50,570 bases of DNA from Terrihalobacillus insolitus (GTDB lineage: Bacteria; Bacillota; Bacilli; Bacillales; Amphibacillaceae), in assembly GCF_028416575.1 (NCBI RefSeq), contig NZ_JAMQKB010000020.1, forward strand, positions 1-50,570. Direction: 5' to 3'. Position 1 is the first letter of the stretch, and every line of letters begins with the position of its first letter. The position numbers were made by a program, and so were the translations under genes. Below, in pieces: positions 25,728-34,524 of the stretch. The notes beneath the pieces were generated by a model, which did not search any database, was not told the origin of the DNA, and saw nothing but the letters and a program-made list of their open reading frames with translations.

Positions 25728-26663
25728 ATGCGTAAGAAACAGGCAATCAAGATGATCACAGCTAGTCTTTTAACTATTTTTATAATCCTTGTTAGCATCA
25801 ACTACCTGTCCTCAGGCACAAACATTTCGAATCCAAATACATCCTTACGCACCAAACAAAATACACCTCAAAATGAACAGGAAGCAGAACAAAATGAAAC
25901 AGACTCTAAGGAGGAACAAACTGAAAACTCTGAGAAACAGTCGTTAACTGACGATATTAAAGACAAAGTTGAAAATATTGTCGATGGCGCTGTTGGCTTC
26001 TTTTTGAAAAAAAACCTTGATATTGTTGCGATAGGAGATTCTTTAACACAAGGTGTTGGTGACACAACAAACAATGGTGGGTATGTTGGTATACTAAACA
26101 GCCGGTTGTCCACAGAAAAACAAGATGTAAATATAGAAAACCTTGGCAAACGTGGTAATCGCTCTGATCAATTACTAAAGCGATTAGACAAACAAGAGAT
26201 TGCATCATCGATTAAGGATGCAGAAATTATTCTTGTAACCATTGGTGCAAATGATATTATGAAGGTAGTAAAAGAAAACATATCAGACCTTGAATATGAG
26301 CAGTTTGTTAAAGAACAAGTCGACTATAAGCAAAGACTTCGAGAAATAGCAGACAAAATGTTGGCTCTTAATCCCGATGCTTCCATCTACTTTATCGGAT
26401 TTTACAACCCATTTGCTAATTACTTTAAGGATATTGAAGAACTGGGGCTAATCGTTGATAACTGGAACAAAACAGATCAAAGCGTTGCAGATGAATATGA
26501 GCAGGTTACATTTATTCCAACAAGCGACCTTTTTTCATCTTATAATGAAGAAGCAGTATTTTACAAGGATAATTTCCACCCAAATTATGCAGGGTATCAA
26601 TTGATGGCAAGCAGAATCCTAGAATATATTCGTCCAGAAATTGAAGATAAAAGCGACGGCTAA
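25728..26663 (+). CDS. ypmR: Membrane-anchored SGNH/GDSL hydrolase (YpmR type)
   Basis: This 311-residue protein has an N-terminal membrane anchor (about 8-28), then a low-complexity Glu/Asn/Gln linker (about 30-75). The extracytoplasmic esterase domain follows. Catalytic S105 lies in GDSLTQG, the oxyanion Asn in IGANDI, and the Asp-His pair in NFHPNYAGY. The lipid or ester substrate is unknown. It lies directly upstream of ypmS, as in Bacillus subtilis, which supports the assignment. The ATG has AGGTGTG upstream. Confidence 0.87.
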   Translation: MRKKQAIKMITASLLTIFIILVSINYLSSGTNISNPNTSLRTKQNTPQNEQEAEQNETDSKEEQTENSEKQSLTDDIKDKVENIVDGAVGFFLKKNLDIVAIGDSLTQGVGDTTNNGGYVGILNSRLSTEKQDVNIENLGKRGNRSDQLLKRLDKQEIASSIKDAEIILVTIGANDIMKVVKENISDLEYEQFVKEQVDYKQRLREIADKMLALNPDASIYFIGFYNPFANYFKDIEELGLIVDNWNKTDQSVADEYEQVTFIPTSDLFSSYNEEAVFYKDNFHPNYAGYQLMASRILEYIRPEIEDKSDG

Positions 26664-26670
26664 AATTGGT

Positions 26671-26693
26671 CGACTTCTTGAAGCACGTACTTA
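26671..26693 (+). repeat. MITE-like repeat family 1, possible right-end fragment
   Basis: The sequence GACTTCTTGAAGCACGTACTTA resembles the right terminal repeat of copy A with several changes. It lies just after the ypmR stop. The match is short, so chance cannot be ruled out. Confidence 0.35.
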
Positions 26694-26730
26694 GATATAA
26701 AAATAGTGTAGATCAGGCTGGTGTTACTGT

Positions 26731-27339
26731 ATGAAGGACAATCGAAAAAAGTTTACATGGAAGCGACTATTTTATAGTTTAGCTGGATTGAATTTATTTA
26801 TCGTCACCGTCCTTCTTCTAATGGTTTTTGCACCCTCACCGAAAGTGGAGGATCCAGACAAAGAATTTATCGAAGAAGAGGCAGGCGCAGAGTTTACCGT
26901 TAATACAACAAAGGCAAACCTTAATCAATTGATAAATGCCTATATGGAAAAGTTGTTTAAGGGTAAAAGAAAAGATTATTTCGTTACATTAGAAGATGAT
27001 GTACAAATGTCAGGCTCCATTAAAGCCTTCCAAACAGAGATTCCGATTTCCATCCGATTAGAACCGATAGTAGAAGAAAATGGGGATATGATATTAAAAC
27101 CAACAAATATTTCACTCGGACTGTTGCAGTTGCCAAACAATAAAGTGTTGGAATACTTAAAAAAGAATTACCCTATGCCTGAATGGATAACAGTCGACCC
27201 AAACAAAGAATTAATCTATGTTGCCGTAACCCAAATGGAGATGAAAAGTAATTTCAAGGTAAAGGTCGAACAATTCAATCCTAAAAACGATGCATTCTCT
27301 TTTAAAATAAAAGTTCCAAACAAGACATTAGGGCTTTAA
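26731..27339 (+). CDS. ypmS: YpmS-family (DUF2140) membrane-anchored protein
   Basis: This 202-residue protein has one N-terminal membrane helix (about 14-34, with FTWKRLFYSLAGLN at its start) and an extracytoplasmic beta-rich domain. LNQLINAYMEK and the end KIKVPNKTLGL fit the YpmS/DUF2140 family. No enzymatic motif is visible and its function is not established. It follows the GDSL hydrolase by 67 bases, and they are probably one operon, ending at the hairpin in MITE copy E. Confidence 0.83.
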   Translation: MKDNRKKFTWKRLFYSLAGLNLFIVTVLLLMVFAPSPKVEDPDKEFIEEEAGAEFTVNTTKANLNQLINAYMEKLFKGKRKDYFVTLEDDVQMSGSIKAFQTEIPISIRLEPIVEENGDMILKPTNISLGLLQLPNNKVLEYLKKNYPMPEWITVDPNKELIYVAVTQMEMKSNFKVKVEQFNPKNDAFSFKIKVPNKTLGL

Positions 27340-27395
27340 GAGAGGATATTCAAAAAGTCACCAAATGAAATTTGGTGACTTTCGAACACATACTA
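27338..27395. repeat. MITE-like repeat family 1, copy E, collapsed to a hairpin
   Basis: Left-end sequence (GAGGATATTCAAAAAGTCACC) runs straight into its own inverted copy and ends in GAACACATACT. The two terminal repeats are fused with a 3-base loop. It spans the gap between the convergent ypmS and coiled-coil genes. Confidence 0.75.
27354..27382. terminator. Bidirectional terminator formed by MITE copy E
   Basis: A 13-bp perfect stem (27354-27366 with 27370-27382) has a GAA loop. It is the only terminator-like structure between two convergent genes, so the repeat appears to have been co-opted for this role. Confidence 0.7.
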
Positions 27396-28940
27396 AAATA
27401 ATTTAAAAATAGTATCGATCACATCCTCCAGTTCTGTTGAATCTTCATCATCGGAATTATTGGACTCGCTATTTTCAGGTGAATCTTCTTCGCTAGCTTC
27501 TGCATTTGAACCGGTGTCAGCTCCAGAATCTGTTACTGGTACGTCCTCCACTTCCGTCACAGATTCTCTCTCTAGTTTACCCTCAGTTTCTAATTCAGTT
27601 TCTGATTTCGTTTCTGATTCAGTTTCTGGTTTCGTTGCTAATTCAGCTTCTGATCTCGTTTCAGTGTTGCTTATCTCGGCACCATCAATTGTTTGATCAT
27701 CTTCACTGCTACTTAATCCTGATTTTTCCTGAACTTCATTTGTCACTGTTCCTTTAATAGTAGTTTTGAGGTTGTTCATGTTATCAGTTAATGTTTTTGT
27801 TTTTTCTTGTATCGTTTTTTCTTTTGCTTTCAAGCTATTAACCTTTTCTTTTACTTCTTTTGTTTCTTTCTTTAAATTATCAACGTTCTTTTGTATCGTA
27901 TCTATACTTATTTTTTCCTGTTGATCCGTATTTCCTTTGGCGCTCTCCAATAATGCAGCAGCAATTTTTACCTGTTCCTGTTTCTCTTCACTTTCTGCTA
28001 GGTTGTTTTCGGTCAGTTTTGTAATCTCCCCTTCTATAGCCTTCAGATTATCATCAAGGTCTTCTACTAACTGGAAAGCTTGATCTACCAGTTCTGTATA
28101 TGTTCCTGAGACCATCCCAAATGCCTCAGATTCTTTTTCTAATTTCCCTGTCAAAGAAACTAGCTTATCAAGCCTATCCGTAACACCATCTGTAATATCC
28201 TCTTCTATTAAATCCCTAATCTCACCTGTCAGATTCTCTAATTCATCCAACTGCAAGCCACCATTTACTTTTTCATATGTTTTTCTTGCCTTATTTAGGA
28301 TATCTTCGGCTAGTGCAAGTTTATCCTTTTCACTTTCAAGTTTGTCTTTGAGCTGATTCCGCATGCTCTGCCGCTCTTCCTTTTTAATCAGCAGTTCCTC
28401 CAGTTCTTCCTTGGTCATTGGATCATAATCTGGCAAACTGCCGCATTCACTTTTATAGCACACTTCTATTTTGGTATTTGGTAGAGAAATGTTCGAAACA
28501 GATTGCTCCGAAACCTTCATGACGACGTCTGTTAAACATACCCATCCAACGTTGCTAGGCTTACAGATTCCCCCAACACTAGGTGGAGCCCCGCCAATTG
28601 TTTCTGCATAAAGATTTTTAACTTTAACCGGACCAGGTGATGTGATTCTGATCACGATTGGTTTTTGTCCCTTACCAGTGTCAAGAACCTTTGTAATGGT
28701 CAGTCCATATATAATGCCTTCCTTAATTCTTACTTTGCCAAGAAGAGATCCTGCTAAGTCCATTTGCCCATCTACCTTTTCGCTCTCAATAAAGAAACCG
28801 CCACTATTATTGTTTTCAGAGTCTTCCTCGCTACTGGCGGTAGCAGTATTGGCAATTGCAGGTGTTATGAAAAGACCAGACACAAGTATGAAAATCAAAG
28901 TGAGGAAAGCGTATTTTTTAAATTTTAGTTTGTTTTTCAT
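27393..28940 (-). CDS. Secreted DUF6230-like / coiled-coil protein with acidic repetitive tail
   Basis: This 515-residue protein has a clear Sec signal peptide (about 1-30). Residues about 45-175 form a beta-rich domain that parallels the upstream DUF6230 protein: FFIESEKVDG matches FYVKFDKLEG in position and pattern, and ITSPGPVKVKNLYAE follows. It has four cysteines (GGICKP, GWVCL, VCYKSEC) that could form disulfides. Residues about 180-400 are coiled coil. The last 100 residues are rich in Ser, Glu and Thr with a degenerate ETESETKSETELE repeat. It is the third gene of the DUF6230-DUF6114 operon. Function is unknown; a wall- or membrane-spanning stalk is possible. Confidence 0.75.
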   Translation of the reverse strand: MKNKLKFKKYAFLTLIFILVSGLFITPAIANTATASSEEDSENNNSGGFFIESEKVDGQMDLAGSLLGKVRIKEGIIYGLTITKVLDTGKGQKPIVIRITSPGPVKVKNLYAETIGGAPPSVGGICKPSNVGWVCLTDVVMKVSEQSVSNISLPNTKIEVCYKSECGSLPDYDPMTKEELEELLIKKEERQSMRNQLKDKLESEKDKLALAEDILNKARKTYEKVNGGLQLDELENLTGEIRDLIEEDITDGVTDRLDKLVSLTGKLEKESEAFGMVSGTYTELVDQAFQLVEDLDDNLKAIEGEITKLTENNLAESEEKQEQVKIAAALLESAKGNTDQQEKISIDTIQKNVDNLKKETKEVKEKVNSLKAKEKTIQEKTKTLTDNMNNLKTTIKGTVTNEVQEKSGLSSSEDDQTIDGAEISNTETRSEAELATKPETESETKSETELETEGKLERESVTEVEDVPVTDSGADTGSNAEASEEDSPENSESNNSDDEDSTELEDVIDTIFKLF

Positions 28941-28983
28941 ATATTGATTCCCCTAAATTTCAAACTGACAGTACTTTTTGATC

Positions 28984-29442
28984 CTAAGTCTGAACCACTT
29001 CAACTTCATCATCACGTTTGGAATCCATCATGGTCAGCTCTTTATGTTCCCATCCAATTGAGAGTGAACCACCGATGATTCCCAAAATAGTACCGATCAA
29101 AAATCCGCCCAATGCTCCCATAACCGATAAAACAGAAAGAAAGATCGTTATCACACCAAACACCGTTGAAAATGCTGGATAAATAAAATTCAGTACCCCC
29201 ATAATCACTATTAATCCACCAAATAAAAAGCCAATAAACGCAAAGCTTCCAGGAACGAATGCAATGGAATACAACTGTAATGGTATATACAAAATCATGA
29301 ATCCAGCCAACAGGGTTAAAATCCCCCCCAAAAAAGGGCGCTGGTTCCGCCATTGCGTAAATCTTCCTGCATTCGATATTTTCCTGTACTTCTTCAGGAT
29401 TTTTTCTTCCTTTTTCAGTGCTCTGGCTTCTTTCTTGTTCAT
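28984..29442 (-). CDS. DUF6114 membrane protein
   Basis: This 152-residue protein has a basic N-terminus (about 1-30), then W-R-N-Q-R-P-F-L-G-G and about four membrane helices. It ends in GGFLIGTILGIIGGSLSIGW, the glycine-rich pattern of the DUF6114 family described mainly in actinobacteria. In those genomes it is also paired with DUF6230. Function is unknown. AGGAGGGGG precedes the ATG. It lies 27 bases after the DUF6230 gene and 43 bases before the coiled-coil gene, in one operon. Confidence 0.8.
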   Translation of the reverse strand: MNKKEARALKKEEKILKKYRKISNAGRFTQWRNQRPFLGGILTLLAGFMILYIPLQLYSIAFVPGSFAFIGFLFGGLIVIMGVLNFIYPAFSTVFGVITIFLSVLSVMGALGGFLIGTILGIIGGSLSIGWEHKELTMMDSKRDDEVEVVQT

Positions 29443-29469
29443 AACCGAACCCCCTCCTGCCCAGGATTA

Positions 29470-30066
29470 TTAATTGATGTTCGTTCTATCTGGCGAATCA
29501 ATTTTTTCAACATATATCTTTGCATTGCCAAGACTGACAACACTTTGAAACAGGTAGTCGGTTACTAATTTGGCATTCGTTATCGTAATGGTTTGTGCAT
29601 TTTGCGACCAATTTTTAGAGAAATCACTTGTATTCTGCTCTTCAATCGCCAACTCATTAAAGCTTAAATTAGCATCAATCAACCTGGCATCCTGAATCAA
29701 ACCACTTATTTTCGTTGGTCCCAATGCTTTTATATTAATCCTTATCCATTGATCTGTTGGCAATTTAATATCCTTATAAATGTGTAAATTATCTATTTTG
29801 ACCTCTTCGATCTTGTTACGGATCATTGGCTCAGCATCGGAATTACCAGTCTCACCAATCTTAGGCATCAGCTGAAATCCTTTTCCCTCTAGTTTATCGA
29901 ATTTCACGTAAAAATCACCAATCCCACCAAGAGGGAGTGCAAATGCAGTACCTGTGAATCCAAACACAGAAATGAGTCCCCCAAGGGCTAAAAACCCAGC
30001 TAAAAGAGCTACAAAGAATTTCTTCTTCCAGACGGTACCTACTTTTTCTGTACTTTCATTATCCAA
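29470..30066 (-). CDS. DUF6230 family membrane-anchored protein
   Basis: This protein of about 198 residues has one membrane helix near the start (about 18-40, KKFFVALLAGFLALGG). An extracytoplasmic domain follows, with LPLGGIGDFYVKFDKLEGKGF and later strands that fit the DUF6230 family. The GRTRWKKFF-like start of actinobacterial members is replaced by GTVWKKKFF. I chose TTG 30066 because AAAGGAG lies 8 bases upstream; an ATG at 30084 would include the ribosome site in the coding region. It is the first gene of the three-gene operon and is divergent from the LuxR-type regulator. Confidence 0.78.
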   Translation of the reverse strand: MDNESTEKVGTVWKKKFFVALLAGFLALGGLISVFGFTGTAFALPLGGIGDFYVKFDKLEGKGFQLMPKIGETGNSDAEPMIRNKIEEVKIDNLHIYKDIKLPTDQWIRINIKALGPTKISGLIQDARLIDANLSFNELAIEEQNTSDFSKNWSQNAQTITITNAKLVTDYLFQSVVSLGNAKIYVEKIDSPDRTNIN

Positions 30067-30216
30067 ATTCAACACTCCTTTCAAGATACGTTATGCACTT
30101 CATCATAGGTAAATAAATACCATAGGGGTTATCACATTTAAATTCCTCCCTCGATTTTACTGAATTGAGCGAAAATTCATTTGTGTTACTATTAGTATAA
30201 GATACATAGAATGCTA

Positions 30217-30245
30217 GTGAAACCCGATAATTATAGGGGATTCAC
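30217..30245. promoter_or_regulatory. Inverted repeat between DUF6230 operon and luxR-type gene
   Basis: GTGAAACCC (30217-30225) faces GGGATTCAC (30237-30245), matching at 8 of 9 positions with an 11-base spacer. It lies in the 253-base divergent intergenic region and could be the operator of the adjacent LuxR-type regulator. Confidence 0.4.
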
Positions 30246-30319
30246 CTAATCAATAAAAACAGGACCAAAGTCACTAGACTTTCATACTTTCTTCTAAATG
30301 AAAGGGGGTGAAACGTGTC

Positions 30320-31837
30320 GTGTCATTAACCCTGAATAATCAAATGGATACGTTATTTCTAAAGGGTCTGCAGATTGTTCAATCCCATCATCAGCCAATA
30401 CTGTTTGAATGGGAAAACATCCTTTCTTATCTTAAAGAAACAGGAAAAAGGTCAGGCGAAAATGTGGAAGAAACGATTTATTTTTTTTCGGAATATCTCT
30501 TTTCCCTAGAATTAGATGAAACGAATAACCTGAACCTAAATATTCATACACTTCAGCGGGCTAAATCATTTCAAACCAATCAGTTTATCATTACACTATT
30601 GGAAAATGCGGTTCATAAGGTCATTCAGGCAAAAGAAGAGCATTCACATCAAGATCACCAAGCAGTGCAATATTTATTTTTAACATTAAGTGAAGAACTA
30701 CTAGCACACCCGAACCATCAATACTTTTCCATTGATTCCTTTTTGAAAAATCTTGTTTCTTCTACACAGATACCGATTGATTGGGCAGCTATCATTATCA
30801 AAAGAGACCAATCTTATATTGTAGAGAACTGGTTTAACAGCCTCAGCCAGGATTTATTGTTAGGAAACGATAATTTGAAAGCGGATACAATTTTTAACTT
30901 ATCTGAGTTACTGCTGAACCAAATGCCTGAAGAGAAGCAACCAAATCACAATGTTTTGTCAATACCCTATGAGGACGTAACGTTATTAATATGTGTCAGC
31001 CAACAAGACAATTCCCATATCACACCATTTATCACGTATGCGCTACAAGTTTTTCAGTATGGGAAATACACTTTTAAAGCAAACAAGCAGGAACAACAGT
31101 GGAAAGACTCGGTTATTATGTTCAATGAGACAATTATGCGTTCCCATACGTATAATGACGCCGTTGAAAATATATCCGCTGGCTTCGTTCGTTATTTACC
31201 ATTTGAACGTTGCGCCCTGTTTTCTTATTCGGTTAACGAGCATATGGGATTTGGACTATTTGGACACCACCTTGATAATACAGCGATTCAAAACATTACA
31301 GAAGACATCCGTAATTTACCAATCATTCAGGATAACATGCAGATACTTCAGTTGTTTGGCAAAAGCATGCATTATTTGCAACCGATATACATGGCGGATG
31401 CGTCCGTCGGATTCCCTGTTCATTATATTGAAAAATTCCAGCTTCATTCTGTCGTGGTCGCACCAATTTATCTATCCTCCAACAGTAGACTTCTGGGTGC
31501 GGCAATATTGGATCAAGGACCTAATAAACATTTTATCGTGTCAGAGGATACATTTTCTGCATTGGTTAAATTTGGTCAGAGTGCTGGTGAAATTTTAGGA
31601 AAGTACCAAAATAAACAACAGGATGATCTACAGCTCGAAGGATCCTTTCATCTGTCTCCACGAGAACTCGAAATAATGAAGCTCATGGCGAAAGGCGCAT
31701 CGACAATCGAAGCAGCTCGTGACCTACATTTAAGTGCATATACCGTTCGTGATTATATTTCCGCGATCATTCAGAAAATGGATGCACGAAACCGTACGGA
31801 AGCAGTCGCACGTGCAATCCGTGAAGGGATCATCTAA
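30320..31837 (+). CDS. LuxR-type transcriptional regulator with GAF-like sensor domain
   Basis: This protein of about 505 residues ends in a LuxR/FixJ helix-turn-helix (LSPRELEIMKLMAKGAST through NRTEAVARAIREGII). Residues about 260-430 look like a GAF sensor domain. The N-terminal half was not recognised; it is helical and has no receiver-domain aspartates. It is transcribed divergently from the DUF6230 operon and converges on the acyl-CoA synthetase gene, so it probably controls one or both. GTG 30320 is chosen since AAAGGGGG ends 11 bases before; the in-frame GTG at 30308 overlaps that site. The signal it senses is unknown. Confidence 0.8.
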   Translation: MSLTLNNQMDTLFLKGLQIVQSHHQPILFEWENILSYLKETGKRSGENVEETIYFFSEYLFSLELDETNNLNLNIHTLQRAKSFQTNQFIITLLENAVHKVIQAKEEHSHQDHQAVQYLFLTLSEELLAHPNHQYFSIDSFLKNLVSSTQIPIDWAAIIIKRDQSYIVENWFNSLSQDLLLGNDNLKADTIFNLSELLLNQMPEEKQPNHNVLSIPYEDVTLLICVSQQDNSHITPFITYALQVFQYGKYTFKANKQEQQWKDSVIMFNETIMRSHTYNDAVENISAGFVRYLPFERCALFSYSVNEHMGFGLFGHHLDNTAIQNITEDIRNLPIIQDNMQILQLFGKSMHYLQPIYMADASVGFPVHYIEKFQLHSVVVAPIYLSSNSRLLGAAILDQGPNKHFIVSEDTFSALVKFGQSAGEILGKYQNKQQDDLQLEGSFHLSPRELEIMKLMAKGASTIEAARDLHLSAYTVRDYISAIIQKMDARNRTEAVARAIREGII

Positions 31838-31854
31838 TAATACAGATAGGATCT

Positions 31855-31884
31855 AAAAGGAGCAGTTATTGTAATGCTCCTTTT
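31855..31884. terminator. Bidirectional terminator
   Basis: A 10-bp perfect stem (AAAAGGAGCA at 31855-31864 with 31875-31884) lies between the convergent luxR-type and acyl-CoA synthetase genes. Confidence 0.8.
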
Positions 31885-31892
31885 CTGTTTTT

Positions 31893-33749
31893 TCATCCGT
31901 GCTTAACTGGTATTTCCGTTTGCTCTTGCGAATCGGATGACTCCTCATCTGCATATATCATTTCGATTAGTTGTTTATATTTATTCTCAATCACCTTGAC
32001 TCTTGTCGATAACTTAGGCGTTAACTCCCCGGATTCAACGGTCCACTCCTCACCAATAATAGCCACCTTTTTCGGCTTTTCAAATTTTGCAAAGGGCTCT
32101 GTTTGACGTTCTATTTCGATCTTAAATAAATCCCGGACACTTGGATGTTGACAAATCTCCTCAAGCGACTCTGACTTGACACCATTTCTTTCCGCCCACC
32201 ATAATAACTTTTCAAAGTTCGGGTTGAGAAGACAGATGATATATTTTCGGTGATCACCGATGAGAACTGACTGCTCTACATAACTGCTTTCATTGATGGC
32301 ATTCTCAATCAGTTGTGGTGCAACGTTTTTTCCAGTGGACAGCACAATAATACGTTTCTTCCGATCAATGATTTTCAAGTAATGATCTTCATCGAGTTCA
32401 CCGATATCCCCCGTACATAACCAGTCCCCGTCAAATGTAGCAACTGTTGCTTCCTCATTGTTATAATACCCTTTCATCACACTCGGCCCTCGGACAAGTA
32501 TTTCCCCATCAACAGCAATGCGAACATCCAAATTAGGCATGACCTTCCCTACAGTCCCAACTTTAGCTCGCACCACTGGATTTGTCGTGATAACCGGAGA
32601 AGTTTCAGTAAGTCCGTATCCTTCATAGATCGGCAAATCAATCGCCCAAAAAAATTTTGCTACATCAGGATTTAATGTCCCTCCACCAGAAACCAAGCCA
32701 CGAATCCTTCCTCCCAGTTCTTTTTTCACTTTTTGATAAACGAGTCGATCAGCAATCCTCCACTTCCTCCGCAAATCTTTTGGCATACCATCGCCTAAGA
32801 CTAACTTATTGATCGGAGTGTTAAGGTACCGATCATATCGCTCCACGCCTACCTCCACCGCCCAGTTGAAGATTCTCCGCTTAATCGGTAATCCATTATC
32901 AATCTCGTCACGAACAGTTGCATATACCTTTTCAAACAATCGTGGCACACTGGTCATCACTGTTGGCCGAATTTCTTTTAAATTTTCCTTAATCGTATCA
33001 ATACTTTCCGCATAAGCAATCGTCGCTCCTACCGATAAAGGCATATAATACCCTGCCATCCTTTCGAACACGTGCGATAGCGGCAAATACGACAGTGCAA
33101 TATCATCCGACAACAGTTCAATCAGCCAAAACTGTACTGCTTCCATATTGGAAAGAAAATTTCCATGGGACAACATAACACCATTCGGTTTTCCAGTCGT
33201 TCCAGAAGTATGGATAATCGTTGATAGTTGATCCCGATCAATGTCCCGCCACTTTGCCTCCCAGTCCGATATTCGATACTCTTTTCCCACTGCTTCCAAT
33301 TGGGAAAAGGATACATCTATTTCGGATGGGTAAAAGGTTTCTCCAGGATACATGGTAATAACGTATTCCACATTAGTGTTTCCAGCCAAAACCTTTTGCC
33401 GCTGTTCCTCATTTTCAACTACAACTGCCCGTACGTCCGCATTCTTGAGGATATATGCAACTTGCTCAGGCGGTAATGTTGGGTATACAGGAACACTAAC
33501 TGCCTTCATACTTGCAGTTGCAAAGTCCGTAATTCCCCACATAGGATTACTATTGGAAAGAATAGCAATCTTGTCATTCTCCTTGATACCAAGCCACATT
33601 AGCCCTGATGCGAAATGATAAACCCTGCCCCAGAACGCTTGATATGTGATACTCTGGTATTTCCCACTTTCCTTCCACACCAATGCATCCTTCTGCGGAA
33701 ACTTTTGGACCGTTCTATACAGCATTTCCAATAAATTATTCGGTTTCAT
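31893..33749 (-). CDS. Long-chain acyl-CoA synthetase (AMP-binding)
   Basis: This 618-residue adenylate-forming enzyme activates fatty acids with ATP and joins them to CoA. The P-loop is HTSGTTGKPNGV, the A5 motif is GYGLTETSP, A7 is CTGDIGELDEDHYLKI and A8 is DRKKRIIVLSTGKN. The sequence resembles the large acyl-CoA ligases of the FadD15/Faa1 type. AGGGGGA precedes the ATG. Upstream on the same strand is an SCP2-domain gene with a 131-base gap; the pair suggests handling of a long-chain or sterol-like lipid. The acyl chain cannot be deduced from the sequence. Confidence 0.9.
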   Translation of the reverse strand: MKPNNLLEMLYRTVQKFPQKDALVWKESGKYQSITYQAFWGRVYHFASGLMWLGIKENDKIAILSNSNPMWGITDFATASMKAVSVPVYPTLPPEQVAYILKNADVRAVVVENEEQRQKVLAGNTNVEYVITMYPGETFYPSEIDVSFSQLEAVGKEYRISDWEAKWRDIDRDQLSTIIHTSGTTGKPNGVMLSHGNFLSNMEAVQFWLIELLSDDIALSYLPLSHVFERMAGYYMPLSVGATIAYAESIDTIKENLKEIRPTVMTSVPRLFEKVYATVRDEIDNGLPIKRRIFNWAVEVGVERYDRYLNTPINKLVLGDGMPKDLRRKWRIADRLVYQKVKKELGGRIRGLVSGGGTLNPDVAKFFWAIDLPIYEGYGLTETSPVITTNPVVRAKVGTVGKVMPNLDVRIAVDGEILVRGPSVMKGYYNNEEATVATFDGDWLCTGDIGELDEDHYLKIIDRKKRIIVLSTGKNVAPQLIENAINESSYVEQSVLIGDHRKYIICLLNPNFEKLLWWAERNGVKSESLEEICQHPSVRDLFKIEIERQTEPFAKFEKPKKVAIIGEEWTVESGELTPKLSTRVKVIENKYKQLIEMIYADEESSDSQEQTEIPVKHG

Positions 33750-33880
33750 CCAAATCCCCCCTGGGTTTTGTCAAGATCCCCCTTACGAACCGCCTGAAAG
33801 CTAAACCTGTATACTTTAAATTATAATACCATTCCTAATATTTAGATTATTAATGTAACAAAAATCTTATTCGACGATTC

Positions 33881-34222
33881 TTACTTCGCTAATCGATACG
33901 ACGAAAGAATATCCTGCAGTTTCAATGCAAGTGCCATATTCCCTTTTATTTTCAATCGGCCTGACATGAATGCCTTTGTACCATTTAAATTTCCGTCCAC
34001 CATCTTCTTAAAGTCATCGGTTGACATAGTTATTGTACAGTCAGCTTTCTCTGCCTCACCTTTAGCTGCATAACTTTTTTCACCGTTAAAAACGATATGG
34101 TATGTGCCTGAATCGTCACCGTTTACGTTGAACTGATAAACTGCCTCCACCCCTTTTATACGGTTTGGTTTATCACTCACCGCTTCATCAATCTCTTGAA
34201 AAATCTCCTGTAATTCTGTCAT
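33881..34222 (-). CDS. SCP2 sterol-binding domain protein
   Basis: This 113-residue stand-alone SCP2 domain is an alpha/beta fold with a hydrophobic tunnel that binds fatty acyl or sterol-like lipids. Family features are GTYHIVFNGEKSY, ADCTITMSTDDFKKMVDG and FMSGRLKIKGNMALALKL near the end. The length is normal for single-domain SCP2 proteins. TAGGAGG precedes the ATG. It is probably co-transcribed with the acyl-CoA synthetase downstream. Confidence 0.87.
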   Translation of the reverse strand: MTELQEIFQEIDEAVSDKPNRIKGVEAVYQFNVNGDDSGTYHIVFNGEKSYAAKGEAEKADCTITMSTDDFKKMVDGNLNGTKAFMSGRLKIKGNMALALKLQDILSSYRLAK

Positions 34223-34360
34223 TTTACATCCTCCTAAAAAATAATTCGTTGGTATGGCTATAGCATAGAATGTAAAGCGGATAAAATATATTCCTTGTTA
34301 TGTCGGGTTTTTGAAAAAATAAATGCATGAAGTAATAGGCTCTTCACCAACATGCAAAAA

Positions 34361-34384
34361 ATCGAGAGTGATTTCACTCTCGAT
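34361..34384 (-). terminator. Terminator for the betaine-binding gene transcript
   Basis: A 10-bp perfect stem (ATCGAGAGTG with CACTCTCGAT) has a T-run on the minus strand. It lies about 200 bases beyond the 34587 stop codon. Confidence 0.7.
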
Positions 34385-34510
34385 AACAAGCACGACGTAC
34401 TATTTACACTATAAACATGAATTTAGGAAAAGTTACCACCCCGTCAAATGAAGGGTATCAAGTATCAATTGAAGTGTTCAATGATAACATCATCTTAGAT
34501 TTTTACATAA

Positions 34511-34524
34511 AGAGGATGTTCAAA
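34511..34524 (+). repeat. MITE-like repeat family 1, left-end fragment
   Basis: AGAGGATGTTCAAA matches the left terminus of copy A and stops there. Confidence 0.5.

Noticed and set aside
27540..27660. Short-period repeat on the plus strand (TTTCTGATT-like)
   Set aside because: It is explained by the Ser/Glu/Thr-rich tail of the coding sequence on the minus strand.
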